The translations under genes and the position numbers were made by a program. A DNA stretch of 64,000 bases from an uncultured Prevotellaceae bacterium (GTDB lineage Bacteria > Bacteroidota > Bacteroidia > Bacteroidales > Muribaculaceae), in NCBI GenBank assembly GCA_900317325.1, contig ONGE01000002.1, positions 248,001 to 312,000 of the forward strand, written 5' to 3'. Positions 48,932-57,504 of this stretch are shown here, piece after piece. Within the stretch, counting starts at the first letter, position 1. Every line of letters starts with the position of its first letter. Under the pieces are notes generated by a model. It was not told the DNA's origin, did no database searches, and saw only the letters and a list, made by a program, of their open reading frames with translations.

Positions 48932-48997
48932 GTTTCAAGGCAGAAACCGAAGAAAAAAACTACATTAAAACATAGTAGTAGTTTGGTGAGATTTTAG

Positions 48998-49005
48998 TAA
49001 CTTTG
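48998..49005 (+). promoter_or_regulatory. -7 box of the mre operon
   Basis: TAACTTTG, 69 bp before mreB. The nearest TTTG (48982-48985) is too close to be a standard -33. Confidence 0.5.
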
Positions 49006-49073
49006 CAGCCCGATTAATAAGAGATATTTCGCAAGATATTCACAACTAACTATCAAACATACAGATAACAATC

Positions 49074-50096
49074 ATGGGATGGTTTTCATTCACTCAGGAA
49101 ATCGCTGTCGATTTAGGAACAGCCAACACCATTATCATCCATAACGACCGTATCGTCATCGATGAACCTTCGGTTGTAGCTCTCGATTCCAAGACCAACA
49201 AGCCCATCGCCGTGGGTGAACGTGCACGCGAGATGCACGGCAAGGCCCACGAGGGCATCCGCACCGTCAGGCCGCTGAGCGACGGTGTCATCGCCGACTT
49301 TAACGCAGCCGAGCACATGATTCGCGGCATGATCAAGAAAGTGAGTGCCAAGAACCACTGGTTCTCGCCCTCGTTGCGCATGGTCGTGTGCGTCCCCTCA
49401 GGTTCGACCGAGGTCGAGATCCGCGCCGTCCGCGACTCGGCTGAGCACGCCGGTGGACGTGACGTTTACATGATTTACGAGCCCATGGCAGCAGCCCTGG
49501 GTATCGGTCTTGACGTTCTGGCCCCCGAGGGTAACATGATCGTTGACATCGGTGGCGGTACTACCGAGATCGCCGTGATTTCGCTGGGCGGTATCGTGAG
49601 CAACAAGAGCATCCGCACCGCCGGTGACGACCTCACCGAGGACATCCAGGAGCACATGCGTCGCGCACACAACGTTCGCGTGGGTGAGCGCACCGCCGAG
49701 GCTATCAAGATCAACGTGGGTTCGGCATTGACCGACCTGGGTCCCGATGCCCCCGAGGATTTCATCATTCACGGTCCCAACCAGGTGAACTCGCTTCCCC
49801 TTGAGGTGCCCGTTACCTATCAGGAGGTGTGCCACTGCATCGAGAAGTCCATCTCCAAGATCGAGGCAGCCGTCTTGAGCGCCCTGGAGCAGACTCCTCC
49901 CGAGCTGTATCAGGACATCGTTCACAACGGTATCTTCCTCACCGGTGGTGGCGCCCTGCTGCGCGGTCTCGACCGTCGCTTGACCGACAAGATCGGCATC
50001 GAGTTCCATGTCGCTGAGGATCCCTTGCATGCTGTTGCCAAGGGTACCGGCATCGCGCTCAAGAACATCAAGCATTTCAAGTTCCTCATGCGTTGA
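49074..50096 (+). CDS. mreB: Rod-shape-determining protein MreB
   Basis: A 340-residue bacterial actin that polymerises at the inner membrane and guides the elongation complex. ATP-binding blocks of the actin fold are visible: VDLGTANTII (phosphate 1), IVDIGGGTTEIAVIS (phosphate 2) and LTGGGALLRGLDRRL (adenosine). The amphipathic N-terminus MGWFSFTQEIA fits membrane contact. Codon bias is strong. It is the first gene of mreB-mreC-mreD-mrdA-rodA. Confidence 0.97.
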   Translation: MGWFSFTQEIAVDLGTANTIIIHNDRIVIDEPSVVALDSKTNKPIAVGERAREMHGKAHEGIRTVRPLSDGVIADFNAAEHMIRGMIKKVSAKNHWFSPSLRMVVCVPSGSTEVEIRAVRDSAEHAGGRDVYMIYEPMAAALGIGLDVLAPEGNMIVDIGGGTTEIAVISLGGIVSNKSIRTAGDDLTEDIQEHMRRAHNVRVGERTAEAIKINVGSALTDLGPDAPEDFIIHGPNQVNSLPLEVPVTYQEVCHCIEKSISKIEAAVLSALEQTPPELYQDIVHNGIFLTGGGALLRGLDRRLTDKIGIEFHVAEDPLHAVAKGTGIALKNIKHFKFLMR

Positions 50097-50178
50097 TTCT
50101 TAGGCATTAGTCGTTAGCTGTCGAGGAGCTGATGACTAAAAGCTAATAGCTAACAGTTGATAGCTAAAAGCTTATTCG

Positions 50179-51222
50179 ATGAATAATCTGCTCAATTTTT
50201 TCATCAAGCACAGTGCGTGGTTCATTTTCGCTATCTATGTGATTTTGAGCCTCGTGCTGCTGTTTAAGGACAATCCTTACCAGCAGAGCGTCTATCTGAC
50301 CTCGGCCAACCGAGTGAGTGCCGCGGTCTATAAGGCGTTCAACGGCGTGACGTCCTATTTTCACCTGCGCGACATCAACGAGAGTCTGCAGGAGCGCAAC
50401 GCCGCGCTGGAGATGGAACTGATTGAGCTGCGCAACCAGATGGCCGACATGGCACTCGCCTCGCCCGACTCGTTACACCAGCCGGCGTTGAAGCAGTACA
50501 GCTTTGTCATGGCCCAGGTCATCAGCAACAGCATCGCCAACCCCAACAACTACATCACCATCAACCGGGGCTACCTCGATGGAGTCAACCCCGAGATGGG
50601 TGTCATCGACCAGAACGGCGTGGTGGGTATCGTGAACGTGGCAGGACCGCACGCAGCACGCGTCATCTCTCTGCTCAACCCTCACATGAGGCTGTCGTGC
50701 AAACTCAGGGACAGCGGCTTCTACGGCAGCCTGGTCTGGGATGGCAAGAGCCCGCAGTTCGCCGTGCTCGAGGAGTTGCCCAAGCACATCACCTATCACA
50801 AGGGTGACACCATTGTCACCAGCGGTTACTCGGCAGTCTTCCCCGAAGGCATCATCGTGGGTACTGTCGATGGTCTGGCACGCGGCATGACCGACAGCTT
50901 CGTGTCGTTGCGCATCAGGCTGACGACCAACTTCAGCCAGCTGAGCAGCGTGCGTGTGATCACCAACAGCATGAAGGATCAGATTGACGCGATGCTCAGG
51001 GCCGAGCAGGGTATTGACACTGCTGCCAACATCCAGACGCGCCCCGAAATCAAGCCCGAGATCATCGATGTGCTTCCCGACGAGGCCAAGGCCAAGAAGC
51101 CGGCAAAGCAGCCTGCCGACAAGCCCTCGCAACCTGCTCAACCGGTGCAACAGCCGGTGCAGCAGGCTCAGCCTGTTTCTTCACCCGAACAACCCGATAA
51201 CCAAGCAGGAGACCAGCCATGA
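50179..51222 (+). CDS. mreC: Rod-shape-determining protein MreC
   Basis: A 347-residue membrane-anchored periplasmic protein. One N-terminal helix (WFIFAIYVILSLVLLF), then a coiled coil (about 65-95, NESLQERNAALEMELIEL) and the MreC beta-barrel core (NYITINRGYLDGVNPEMGVI, GDTIVTSGYSAVFPEGIIVG). The C-terminal 60 residues are Pro/Gln/Ala-rich (PAQPVQQPVQQAQPVSSPEQ) and probably disordered. MreC links MreB to the PBP2/RodA enzymes. It overlaps mreD by 4 bp (ATGA), so translation is coupled. Confidence 0.95.
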   Translation: MNNLLNFFIKHSAWFIFAIYVILSLVLLFKDNPYQQSVYLTSANRVSAAVYKAFNGVTSYFHLRDINESLQERNAALEMELIELRNQMADMALASPDSLHQPALKQYSFVMAQVISNSIANPNNYITINRGYLDGVNPEMGVIDQNGVVGIVNVAGPHAARVISLLNPHMRLSCKLRDSGFYGSLVWDGKSPQFAVLEELPKHITYHKGDTIVTSGYSAVFPEGIIVGTVDGLARGMTDSFVSLRIRLTTNFSQLSSVRVITNSMKDQIDAMLRAEQGIDTAANIQTRPEIKPEIIDVLPDEAKAKKPAKQPADKPSQPAQPVQQPVQQAQPVSSPEQPDNQAGDQP

Positions 51223-51737
51223 CCAAGACCGTGATACAATTCATCGTGCTGTTTCTGGCACTGTTGGTGCTGCAGCTGGTGTGCAACAAGATCGTCTTGT
51301 TCAACATCGCCATGCCTGTAGTGTTCATCTACCTCATCCTCAGGCTCCCCGTGAACCTGCACGGCGGGTGGGTGTTGACCATCGCGTTCTTCTCGGGACT
51401 GATTGTTGACATTTTCAACAACACTCCGGGCATGAATGCGCTGGCCTGCACACTGATGGCCGCGGTGCGACGTCCCGTGTTCAACCTGTTCGTCTCGCGC
51501 GAGAACGACATGAACATCCCCATCCCCTCGGTGGACTCGATGGGCGTCAGCGACTACTTCAAGTACATGGCGACCCTGGTGACGGGATACTGTGCCCTCA
51601 TTTTTATCATTCAGGCCTTCTCCTTGCACAACTTCGTGCTCACGCTGGCCCGCATCGCAGGCAGCAGCGTACTGTCGGTTATCATCATCTTTGGATTGGA
51701 CTCTTTAGTGAGCACGCGCCGTGAGAAAAGATTATAA
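51219..51737 (+). CDS. mreD: Rod-shape-determining protein MreD
   Basis: A 172-residue integral membrane protein with five or six predicted helices (FIVLFLALLVLQLVCNKIVL, VLTIAFFSGLIVDIFNNTPG). Sequence conservation in this family is low; identity is secured by size, topology and position between mreC and mrdA. It starts in the last codon of mreC and overlaps the mrdA start by 17 bp. Confidence 0.93.
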   Translation: MTKTVIQFIVLFLALLVLQLVCNKIVLFNIAMPVVFIYLILRLPVNLHGGWVLTIAFFSGLIVDIFNNTPGMNALACTLMAAVRRPVFNLFVSRENDMNIPIPSVDSMGVSDYFKYMATLVTGYCALIFIIQAFSLHNFVLTLARIAGSSVLSVIIIFGLDSLVSTRREKRL

Positions 51738-53571
51738 CCTCGAGAAACGCAAACTGGTCATCGGAGGATTCATTGTAGCGATTGTCATCATCTACATCAT
51801 CCGTCTGGTGCAGTTACAGGTGATGGACTCCACCTACAAGGCCAATGCCGACAGCAATGCCTTCATGGAAAAGGTCATCTATCCCTCGCGAGGGCTCATC
51901 TATGACCGTAACGACTCGCTCGTGGTGTATAACGTGCCCGAATACGACCTGGTGATGATTCCCAAGGATGTCATCCCATTCGACACCATTGACCTGTGCA
52001 ACACACTGCAAATCAGCCAAGAAGAGTTTAAACACCGCTTGGAGGAGATGAGAAAAGGGCGCAGCTACTCGGCATTCACTCAGCAGGTGCTCATGAATCA
52101 CCTTACCCCCGAGGACTATGGCCGGTTGCAGGAGAAACTGTACCGCTTCCCCGGATTCTATGTCGTGCAGCGCATCCTCAGGCAATACAACTACCACGTC
52201 GCGGCCAACGTCCTGGGAGACATCCGCGAGGTGAATGCGCGTGACATCGAGAACGATGACTATTACCGTCCCGGTGACTACACCGGCGACCTGGGCATCG
52301 AGAAGAGTTACGAGAAATGGCTGCGCGGTGTCAAGGGCAAGGAAATCCTTATCCGCGACGCGACAGGTAAAATCAAGGGACACTACAACGACGGTGCCGA
52401 CGACGTGTCGCCTGTTGCAGGCAACAACCTGAAGCTGAGCATCGACATCGGTCTGCAGGAATACGGCGAATTGCTCATGCAGGGCAAGGTGGGCGCCATC
52501 GTAGCCATCGAGCCCAAGACGGGCGAAATCCTGGCCCTCGTGTCCAGCCCGACCTTCGACCCGGCCCTGCTCATGGGCAAAGAGCGAGGGAAGAATTACC
52601 GCGACCTGGTGAACAACCGCCTCAAGCCGCTGTATGACCGTTCCATCATGGCGGCCTACCCTCCCGGCTCGACCTTCAAGCCTTCACAAGGTCTGATTTT
52701 CCTGGAAGAAGGCATCATCACCACGAGCACCGTCTTTCCGTGCCGGCGCGGCTATGTCAATGCAGGACTGCGTGTGGGCTGCCACGGCCACGGCTCCCCC
52801 ATCCCACTCAAGCCCGCGTTGCAGACATCGTGCAACGCCTACTTCTGCTGGGGATTCAAATATATGATGGACAAGCGGTCCAAGTATGGCTCCACGGGCA
52901 AGGCTTTCGAGGTGTGGAAAAACCACATGGTGTCGATGGGCTACGGCTATAAACTGGGCATCGACATGCCTGGCGAGAGCCGCGGCTTCATCCCCAACAC
53001 GGCTTTCTATGACAAGATTTACGGCGAAGGCAAATGGGTGGGACAGACCATCATCAGCGACGCCATCGGACAAGGCGAAATCCTCGCCACCCCGCTGCAA
53101 ATCGCCAACTTGAGCGCCACTATCGCCAACCGCGGCTACTACATCACCCCTCATGTGGTGAAGAACATCGAGGGTGTGGGCGTGCTCAAGAAAAGCCTCG
53201 AGCGACACGACACCGACATCGACAAGCGTTACTACAACGACATCGTCGAGGGCATGCGCATGGCGGTGCTGGGCGGCACTTGCACACGCGCCAACATTCC
53301 GGGCCTTGACGTGTGCGGCAAAACCGGAACGGCCCAGAACCCGCATGGCCGCGACCACTCGGTGTTCATGGGCTTTGCCCCGATGAACGACCCCAAGATA
53401 GCCATCTGTGTGTATGTCGAAAACGCAGGTTTCGGCGCCGCCTTCGGTGTTCCCATCGGCGCATTGATGATTCAACGCTACCTGCGAGGCAACTCTCCCG
53501 GCTTGCAGGCCCAGGGCCGTGCGATGGCCAGCCGCCACACTATTTCTTCGCCCAAGGTGAAAAAGGATTAG
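51721..53571 (+). CDS. mrdA: Penicillin-binding protein 2 (MrdA), elongation transpeptidase
   Basis: A 616-residue class B PBP starting at GTG 51721 within the end of mreD. One N-terminal membrane helix (LVIGGFIVAIVIIYIIRLVQ), pedestal domain with IYPSRGLIYDRNDSLV, then the transpeptidase: Ser317 in PPGSTFKP (STFK), Ser370-Cys-Asn372 and Lys534-Thr-Gly536 in CGKTGTAQ. It crosslinks peptidoglycan during cylinder growth, partnered with RodA, and is the target of mecillinam-type beta-lactams in other bacteria. Confidence 0.96.
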   Translation: MRKDYNLEKRKLVIGGFIVAIVIIYIIRLVQLQVMDSTYKANADSNAFMEKVIYPSRGLIYDRNDSLVVYNVPEYDLVMIPKDVIPFDTIDLCNTLQISQEEFKHRLEEMRKGRSYSAFTQQVLMNHLTPEDYGRLQEKLYRFPGFYVVQRILRQYNYHVAANVLGDIREVNARDIENDDYYRPGDYTGDLGIEKSYEKWLRGVKGKEILIRDATGKIKGHYNDGADDVSPVAGNNLKLSIDIGLQEYGELLMQGKVGAIVAIEPKTGEILALVSSPTFDPALLMGKERGKNYRDLVNNRLKPLYDRSIMAAYPPGSTFKPSQGLIFLEEGIITTSTVFPCRRGYVNAGLRVGCHGHGSPIPLKPALQTSCNAYFCWGFKYMMDKRSKYGSTGKAFEVWKNHMVSMGYGYKLGIDMPGESRGFIPNTAFYDKIYGEGKWVGQTIISDAIGQGEILATPLQIANLSATIANRGYYITPHVVKNIEGVGVLKKSLERHDTDIDKRYYNDIVEGMRMAVLGGTCTRANIPGLDVCGKTGTAQNPHGRDHSVFMGFAPMNDPKIAICVYVENAGFGAAFGVPIGALMIQRYLRGNSPGLQAQGRAMASRHTISSPKVKKD

Positions 53572-53611
53572 TGATTAGTGATTAGAGATTAGTGAAGTAA
53601 AACGACTGAAT

Positions 53612-55090
53612 ATGCCAATGGAAGTCAGGAATGAAGATGAGAATACTAACCTGCTGAGGTCGGTGGACTGGTTTACCATCGTCCTTTACCTCATCATGGT
53701 CGTTGCTGGCGCTGTGAGCATCTATGCTGCCACCTACGACTACGACCGCGCGAGCATGTTTGACCTGAGCGAGTTCTCGGGCAAGCAGTTCCTGTGGGCA
53801 GGCCTCTCGTTCCTCATCGGCTTCTCGCTGCTGTTGATCGACAGACGCATCTATGAGGCCTATGCCTATCCGTTATACGGGTTCATGATCATACTGCTGA
53901 TTGTCACCGTCTTTGTCGCCCCCGACATCAAGGGGTCGCGATCGTGGCTGGTCTTCGGGCCTGTGAGCCTGCAGCCCGCCGAATTCGCCAAGACAGCGAC
54001 AGCGCTGGCATTGGCTAAGTTGTTCAGCACCTATGGTTTCCAGCTCAACGGGTGGCGCAACTATGCCATCGCCATCGGCATCATCGTGCTTCCCATCCTG
54101 TGCATCATCCTGGAACGGGAGACAGGCTCGGCGTTGGTCTATACGGCACTCATTTTTGTCCTCTACCGCGAGGGCATGTCGGGATTCGTGTTGTTCGCTG
54201 CATTGATGGCTGTGGTTTACTTTGTCGTGGTTTTGAAGTTCGCCGCCATCACTTTCATGAGCATTCCGCTGGGCATGGTCATCGCCTTCATTATGGTGAT
54301 GGCACTCATCGTGGCCATGCTGCTGATCTATTGCCGCTCGTGGATCTTGGGGCGCAACGTGATGATCGGGTATCTGGTGGCCGGTGCCATAGCCGGAGGA
54401 CTGACGCTGGCCGGTGTCAAGGTCAACGGCTACGCCTTCTTCCTGCCTGTCATCATCTTGTCGCTGCTGTATCTGCTCTACGGCATGTTGCACGAGATTC
54501 ATCTCAAGAAGGTGCTCATGACCATCTGCTTTGCCGCGGCATCGGTAATTTTCATGTTTATGGTGAATATCGCGTTCAACAAAGTGCTTGAACCTCACCA
54601 GCAGCAGCGCATCAAGGTCACACTGGGCATCGAGGAGGACTTGCGCGGTGCGGGCTATAACGTCAACCAGAGCAAAATCGCCATCGGCAGCGGCGGCGTC
54701 ACCGGCAAGGGTTTCCTGCAAGGCACCCAGACTAAGCTCAAATATGTCCCCGAGCAGCACACCGACTTCATCTTCTGCACCATCGGCGAGGAGCAGGGCT
54801 TTATCGGCAGTGTTGCTGTTCTCATCCTCTTCTTGACACTCATCCTGCGCATCATCACCCTGGCCGAGCGCAATCATTCGACCTTCGCCCGCGTGTATGC
54901 CTACAGTGTCGCGTCCTACCTCATTTTCCACCTCGCCATCAACATCGGCATGGTCATCGGACTGTGCCCGGTCATCGGCATTCCCCTGCCCTTCTTCAGC
55001 TACGGCGGTTCCTCGCTGTGGGGCTTCACCATCCTGCTGTTCATCCTCTTGCGCATCGACGCCGACCGCGGCAACTACGGCTCCTGGTAA
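53612..55090 (+). CDS. rodA: Peptidoglycan glycosyltransferase RodA (SEDS family)
   Basis: A 492-residue polytopic protein of the SEDS family that polymerises lipid II with PBP2. Typical blocks: KGSRSWLVFGPVSLQPAEFA, ILERETGSALVYTALIFVLY, PEQHTDFIFCTIGEEQGFIG and PVIGIPLPFFSYGGSSLWGF. It is longer than Escherichia coli RodA (about 370) because of extra helices in the middle (about 200-320), usual in Bacteroidetes. It is the last gene of the mre operon, 40 bp after mrdA, separated by ATTAGTG-type words. Confidence 0.95.
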   Translation: MPMEVRNEDENTNLLRSVDWFTIVLYLIMVVAGAVSIYAATYDYDRASMFDLSEFSGKQFLWAGLSFLIGFSLLLIDRRIYEAYAYPLYGFMIILLIVTVFVAPDIKGSRSWLVFGPVSLQPAEFAKTATALALAKLFSTYGFQLNGWRNYAIAIGIIVLPILCIILERETGSALVYTALIFVLYREGMSGFVLFAALMAVVYFVVVLKFAAITFMSIPLGMVIAFIMVMALIVAMLLIYCRSWILGRNVMIGYLVAGAIAGGLTLAGVKVNGYAFFLPVIILSLLYLLYGMLHEIHLKKVLMTICFAAASVIFMFMVNIAFNKVLEPHQQQRIKVTLGIEEDLRGAGYNVNQSKIAIGSGGVTGKGFLQGTQTKLKYVPEQHTDFIFCTIGEEQGFIGSVAVLILFLTLILRIITLAERNHSTFARVYAYSVASYLIFHLAINIGMVIGLCPVIGIPLPFFSYGGSSLWGFTILLFILLRIDADRGNYGSW

Positions 55091-55227
55091 CCATTTCTAT
55101 CAATTATCACAGTTATTGTAGTTTCCCTAAAAAGACACTACGGTGACAAATAACGCTTGCGCATCGACGCTGTCCACGGGAAAATAGCACCACAGCCTAT
55201 GTAGAAGATGTCGTTTCCGTAAAATGT

Positions 55228-56106
55228 TTAATCTTTGCTGCCAGCCATGAGCAGGGCTACGCAGATGAAGAAATGAATGACCAGGTACAAGGCAGTGACC
55301 AGGACATTGGGGCGTGCATCGGCACCGAGTCCCACATCGTGAATTTCCTCGATAATGGGCGGTAGGGACTCTACTCGATAGAGCGGGTCATTCAAGTACT
55401 GGGATGAGTTTTCCACCGCATTGACATACTTGTCATATCCGTGATTGTAGGCAAAGATGCGGCGATAGGTGCGGCACCGCTTGTCATAGTGCTGATCAGA
55501 AACCTTTTCTCGCAGTCTTGCCCTGGCATCACCATCGGCCTCTTCAATCTCATCGCTACTTTTCCACCGGGTTTTATAGTACTCCCTCTCCTTGAAGGCC
55601 AAGTAAACGCCATGGCTATCCCTGATCGGAGCGACAACACGTGCTGTTAAGGCAACCCTTCCTCCCCTCCTGCGCTCGCTACTCACATCATATCCCCGGC
55701 AATTATCCATCACATCGATTTCCTGCTCACTCATGATATACTCGGCATCGCCGATGCTCTCGCGGGTGATACTCTTGCAGTGAAGATAGGACGAGGTGGC
55801 CCGGTGGACATATTGATCAATGCCCAAAAGCCCGCCGCCAATGCTCATGCCGAAAAAGAGATATGCTACAAAGCGATAGTTGTCCTTTTTAGTTATCACA
55901 CTGAACTGTTTCCTCAGGAGGAAAACCGTCAGCACCACCCACGCTAAACCGACAAAGAAACCCATCGAGTTCCTTTGATACTTCAAGTCGGTGCTATTCA
56001 CGCCCCAACACAGCAATGCGAACAAGGCCACCGACAACAATGAGCCCAGCGTGACAGCCAGGACCTTTCGCCACCCCTGTGGCCAATCATGTCTCTTTCT
56101 TCCCAT
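55228..56106 (-). CDS. Hypothetical membrane protein
   Basis: A 292-residue protein. Three N-terminal hydrophobic helices (VLAVTLGSLLSVALFALLCW, GFFVGLAWVVLTVFLL, YRFVAYLFFGMSIGGGLLGI), a soluble charged middle (about 100-250, with RWKSSDEIEEADGDARARLR), and a C-terminal helix (VLVTALYLVIHFFICVALLM). No family recognised. It is 23 bp downstream of the AAA ATPase gene on the same strand and could be co-transcribed with it. Both sit as an accessory pair between rodA and the DUF4105-secA region. Confidence 0.7.
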   Translation of the reverse strand: MGRKRHDWPQGWRKVLAVTLGSLLSVALFALLCWGVNSTDLKYQRNSMGFFVGLAWVVLTVFLLRKQFSVITKKDNYRFVAYLFFGMSIGGGLLGIDQYVHRATSSYLHCKSITRESIGDAEYIMSEQEIDVMDNCRGYDVSSERRRGGRVALTARVVAPIRDSHGVYLAFKEREYYKTRWKSSDEIEEADGDARARLREKVSDQHYDKRCRTYRRIFAYNHGYDKYVNAVENSSQYLNDPLYRVESLPPIIEEIHDVGLGADARPNVLVTALYLVIHFFICVALLMAGSKD

Positions 56107-56129
56107 GGTAAGAAATATGAATGATATTA

Positions 56130-57257
56130 CTAGCGCTTGAGCCAGAGGGCAAAGAATCGGTCATAGACCTGATAAGCGCCTTGGGCGTCCAAAACCAGTT
56201 CCTTTTCTACCAACGTCTTGATAGCTGAGCTGATTGTGCTGGTCGCTCCCAGTTGATATTGACTGATAAAAGATTGACCTAAAGCTTGCTGCACTGATCC
56301 CTCTTTAGCTATCGCTCTGAGCAGTTTAGCTTGAGCAGGTGTCACCAAGCGCATGAATGTCTGGAATGTAGCTTCGTTTTCATCGACAATACTCGTCAAA
56401 ACTCTATCAACGACTTCTCGTGAGACCAACGGATCTCCAGACTCATACACGCGGTTCAGCAACATCTGAACATACCATGTGTGACCAGCAAGTTTTTGAT
56501 ATAGGAAACCAAACACATCAGCATTCAGCTGCTGCCGATGAGCCGCCAGCTTTTCTTTTGCAAATTCATAATAAAACTGTTCTTGTATCTCATAGAGGTT
56601 TATCATCTGAGTGCTCTGATAAAACGGACGGTTAGCCGAAGCAAACATGTTTTCCAGTACATGGCGTTGGCTGCCCGAGAAGACGAAATGTACAGATGTG
56701 AGCTGCTGGATGTGGGAACGTAGCAATGCTTCCACATTCTTGTCACCATAATCAGCAATAGACTGAAATTCGTCCATTGCAACGACACATTGCTGGCCCG
56801 ACTGTTCCATATAAGAAAAAATCTCGGCTAGGGAGTGCTCGGCCAATTCCGGCTTGACATCAACCATGAATGTCGGTGCACCCGTCAAAGTGTCATAGCT
56901 AAATAACGGACGCAGAGATTTAAAAAATGTAGTAACTTGCTTTACTATCTTGCTTTTAGCCGTGTCCAATGATCCCAACACGACATTAGCTAACTGTTCA
57001 ACAAGAGAGGCCAAACTATCGGTTTTATACAAATCTACATAGTAACATCTTGTTTGTTTATCGGCCCTTAAACGATGAAAAACATGGTGAATTAGGCCCG
57101 TTTTTCCCATTCGGCGAGGACTTATAAGGGTCACATTTCTTCCATTTCGTAATGCAGAAACCAGTTTATTGGATTCTTGCTCTCTGTCACAGAAATAAAC
57201 TGGAGATATATAACCTGTTAAAAGAAACGGATTTAAAGGATTTTTCTTATTATTCAT
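56130..57257 (-). CDS. AAA ATPase (archaeal-type, ATPase domain predicted to act on DNA or in signalling)
   Basis: A 375-residue protein of the archaeal-ATPase/MNS family of STAND-like P-loop proteins. Walker A variant SPRRMGKTGLI (about 46-56), Walker B CVVAMDEFQSIADYG, and sensor-like VHFVFSGSQRHVLENMF. The C-terminal 90 residues form a winged helix (TPAQAKLLRAIAKEGSVQQA, TISSAIKTLVEKELVLDAQG). Such genes are common, often lineage-specific and of unknown role. AT-richer than its neighbours. Its promoter region carries an iterated TTTCGTTACGAA operator (57283-57324). Confidence 0.82.
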   Translation of the reverse strand: MNNKKNPLNPFLLTGYISPVYFCDREQESNKLVSALRNGRNVTLISPRRMGKTGLIHHVFHRLRADKQTRCYYVDLYKTDSLASLVEQLANVVLGSLDTAKSKIVKQVTTFFKSLRPLFSYDTLTGAPTFMVDVKPELAEHSLAEIFSYMEQSGQQCVVAMDEFQSIADYGDKNVEALLRSHIQQLTSVHFVFSGSQRHVLENMFASANRPFYQSTQMINLYEIQEQFYYEFAKEKLAAHRQQLNADVFGFLYQKLAGHTWYVQMLLNRVYESGDPLVSREVVDRVLTSIVDENEATFQTFMRLVTPAQAKLLRAIAKEGSVQQALGQSFISQYQLGATSTISSAIKTLVEKELVLDAQGAYQVYDRFFALWLKR

Positions 57258-57282
57258 AATATCATTAATTCAAAATTTATTG

Positions 57283-57324
57283 CGAAAATTTCGTTACGAA
57301 TTTTTCGTTACGAATTTTTCGTAA
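57283..57324. promoter_or_regulatory. Iterated TTTCGTTACGAA operator array of the AAA ATPase gene
   Basis: TTTCGTTACGAA at 57289-57300 and 57303-57314 and a partial TTTCGTAA at 57317-57324, period 14 bp; TTCGTTACGAA is almost palindromic. The array covers the expected transcription start and leader, an ideal place for repression. Confidence 0.7.
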
Positions 57325-57326
57325 TG

Positions 57327-57358
57327 CAAAAGTACACCATATTATTATTATAGCCAAA
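57327..57358 (-). promoter_or_regulatory. Promoter of the AAA ATPase gene
   Basis: -33 TTTG at 57358-57355 and -7 TACTTTTG at 57334-57327 on the minus strand, 20 bp apart. Confidence 0.7.
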
Positions 57359-57478
57359 TTTTCAGACGAAAAAAGGGAGTTACTAGATCGGATGAGAAGG
57401 TCGATGACATGCGACCATTAGCGGACACGAATATTATTAATATATATGGTGCAAATCTGACATTTAAAATATTGGTAT

Positions 57479-57486
57479 TATCTTTG
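57479..57486 (+). promoter_or_regulatory. -7 box of the DUF4105 gene
   Basis: TATCTTTG, 19 bp before the ATG at 57505. Confidence 0.5.
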
Positions 57487-57504
57487 CAAAACTATTGATG
57501 ATCA

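Noticed and set aside
57283-57324. Short CRISPR-like array
   Set aside because: Repeats are 12 bp with 2-bp spacing and no unique spacers; they fit operator sites. No CRISPR array or cas gene was found in the window.
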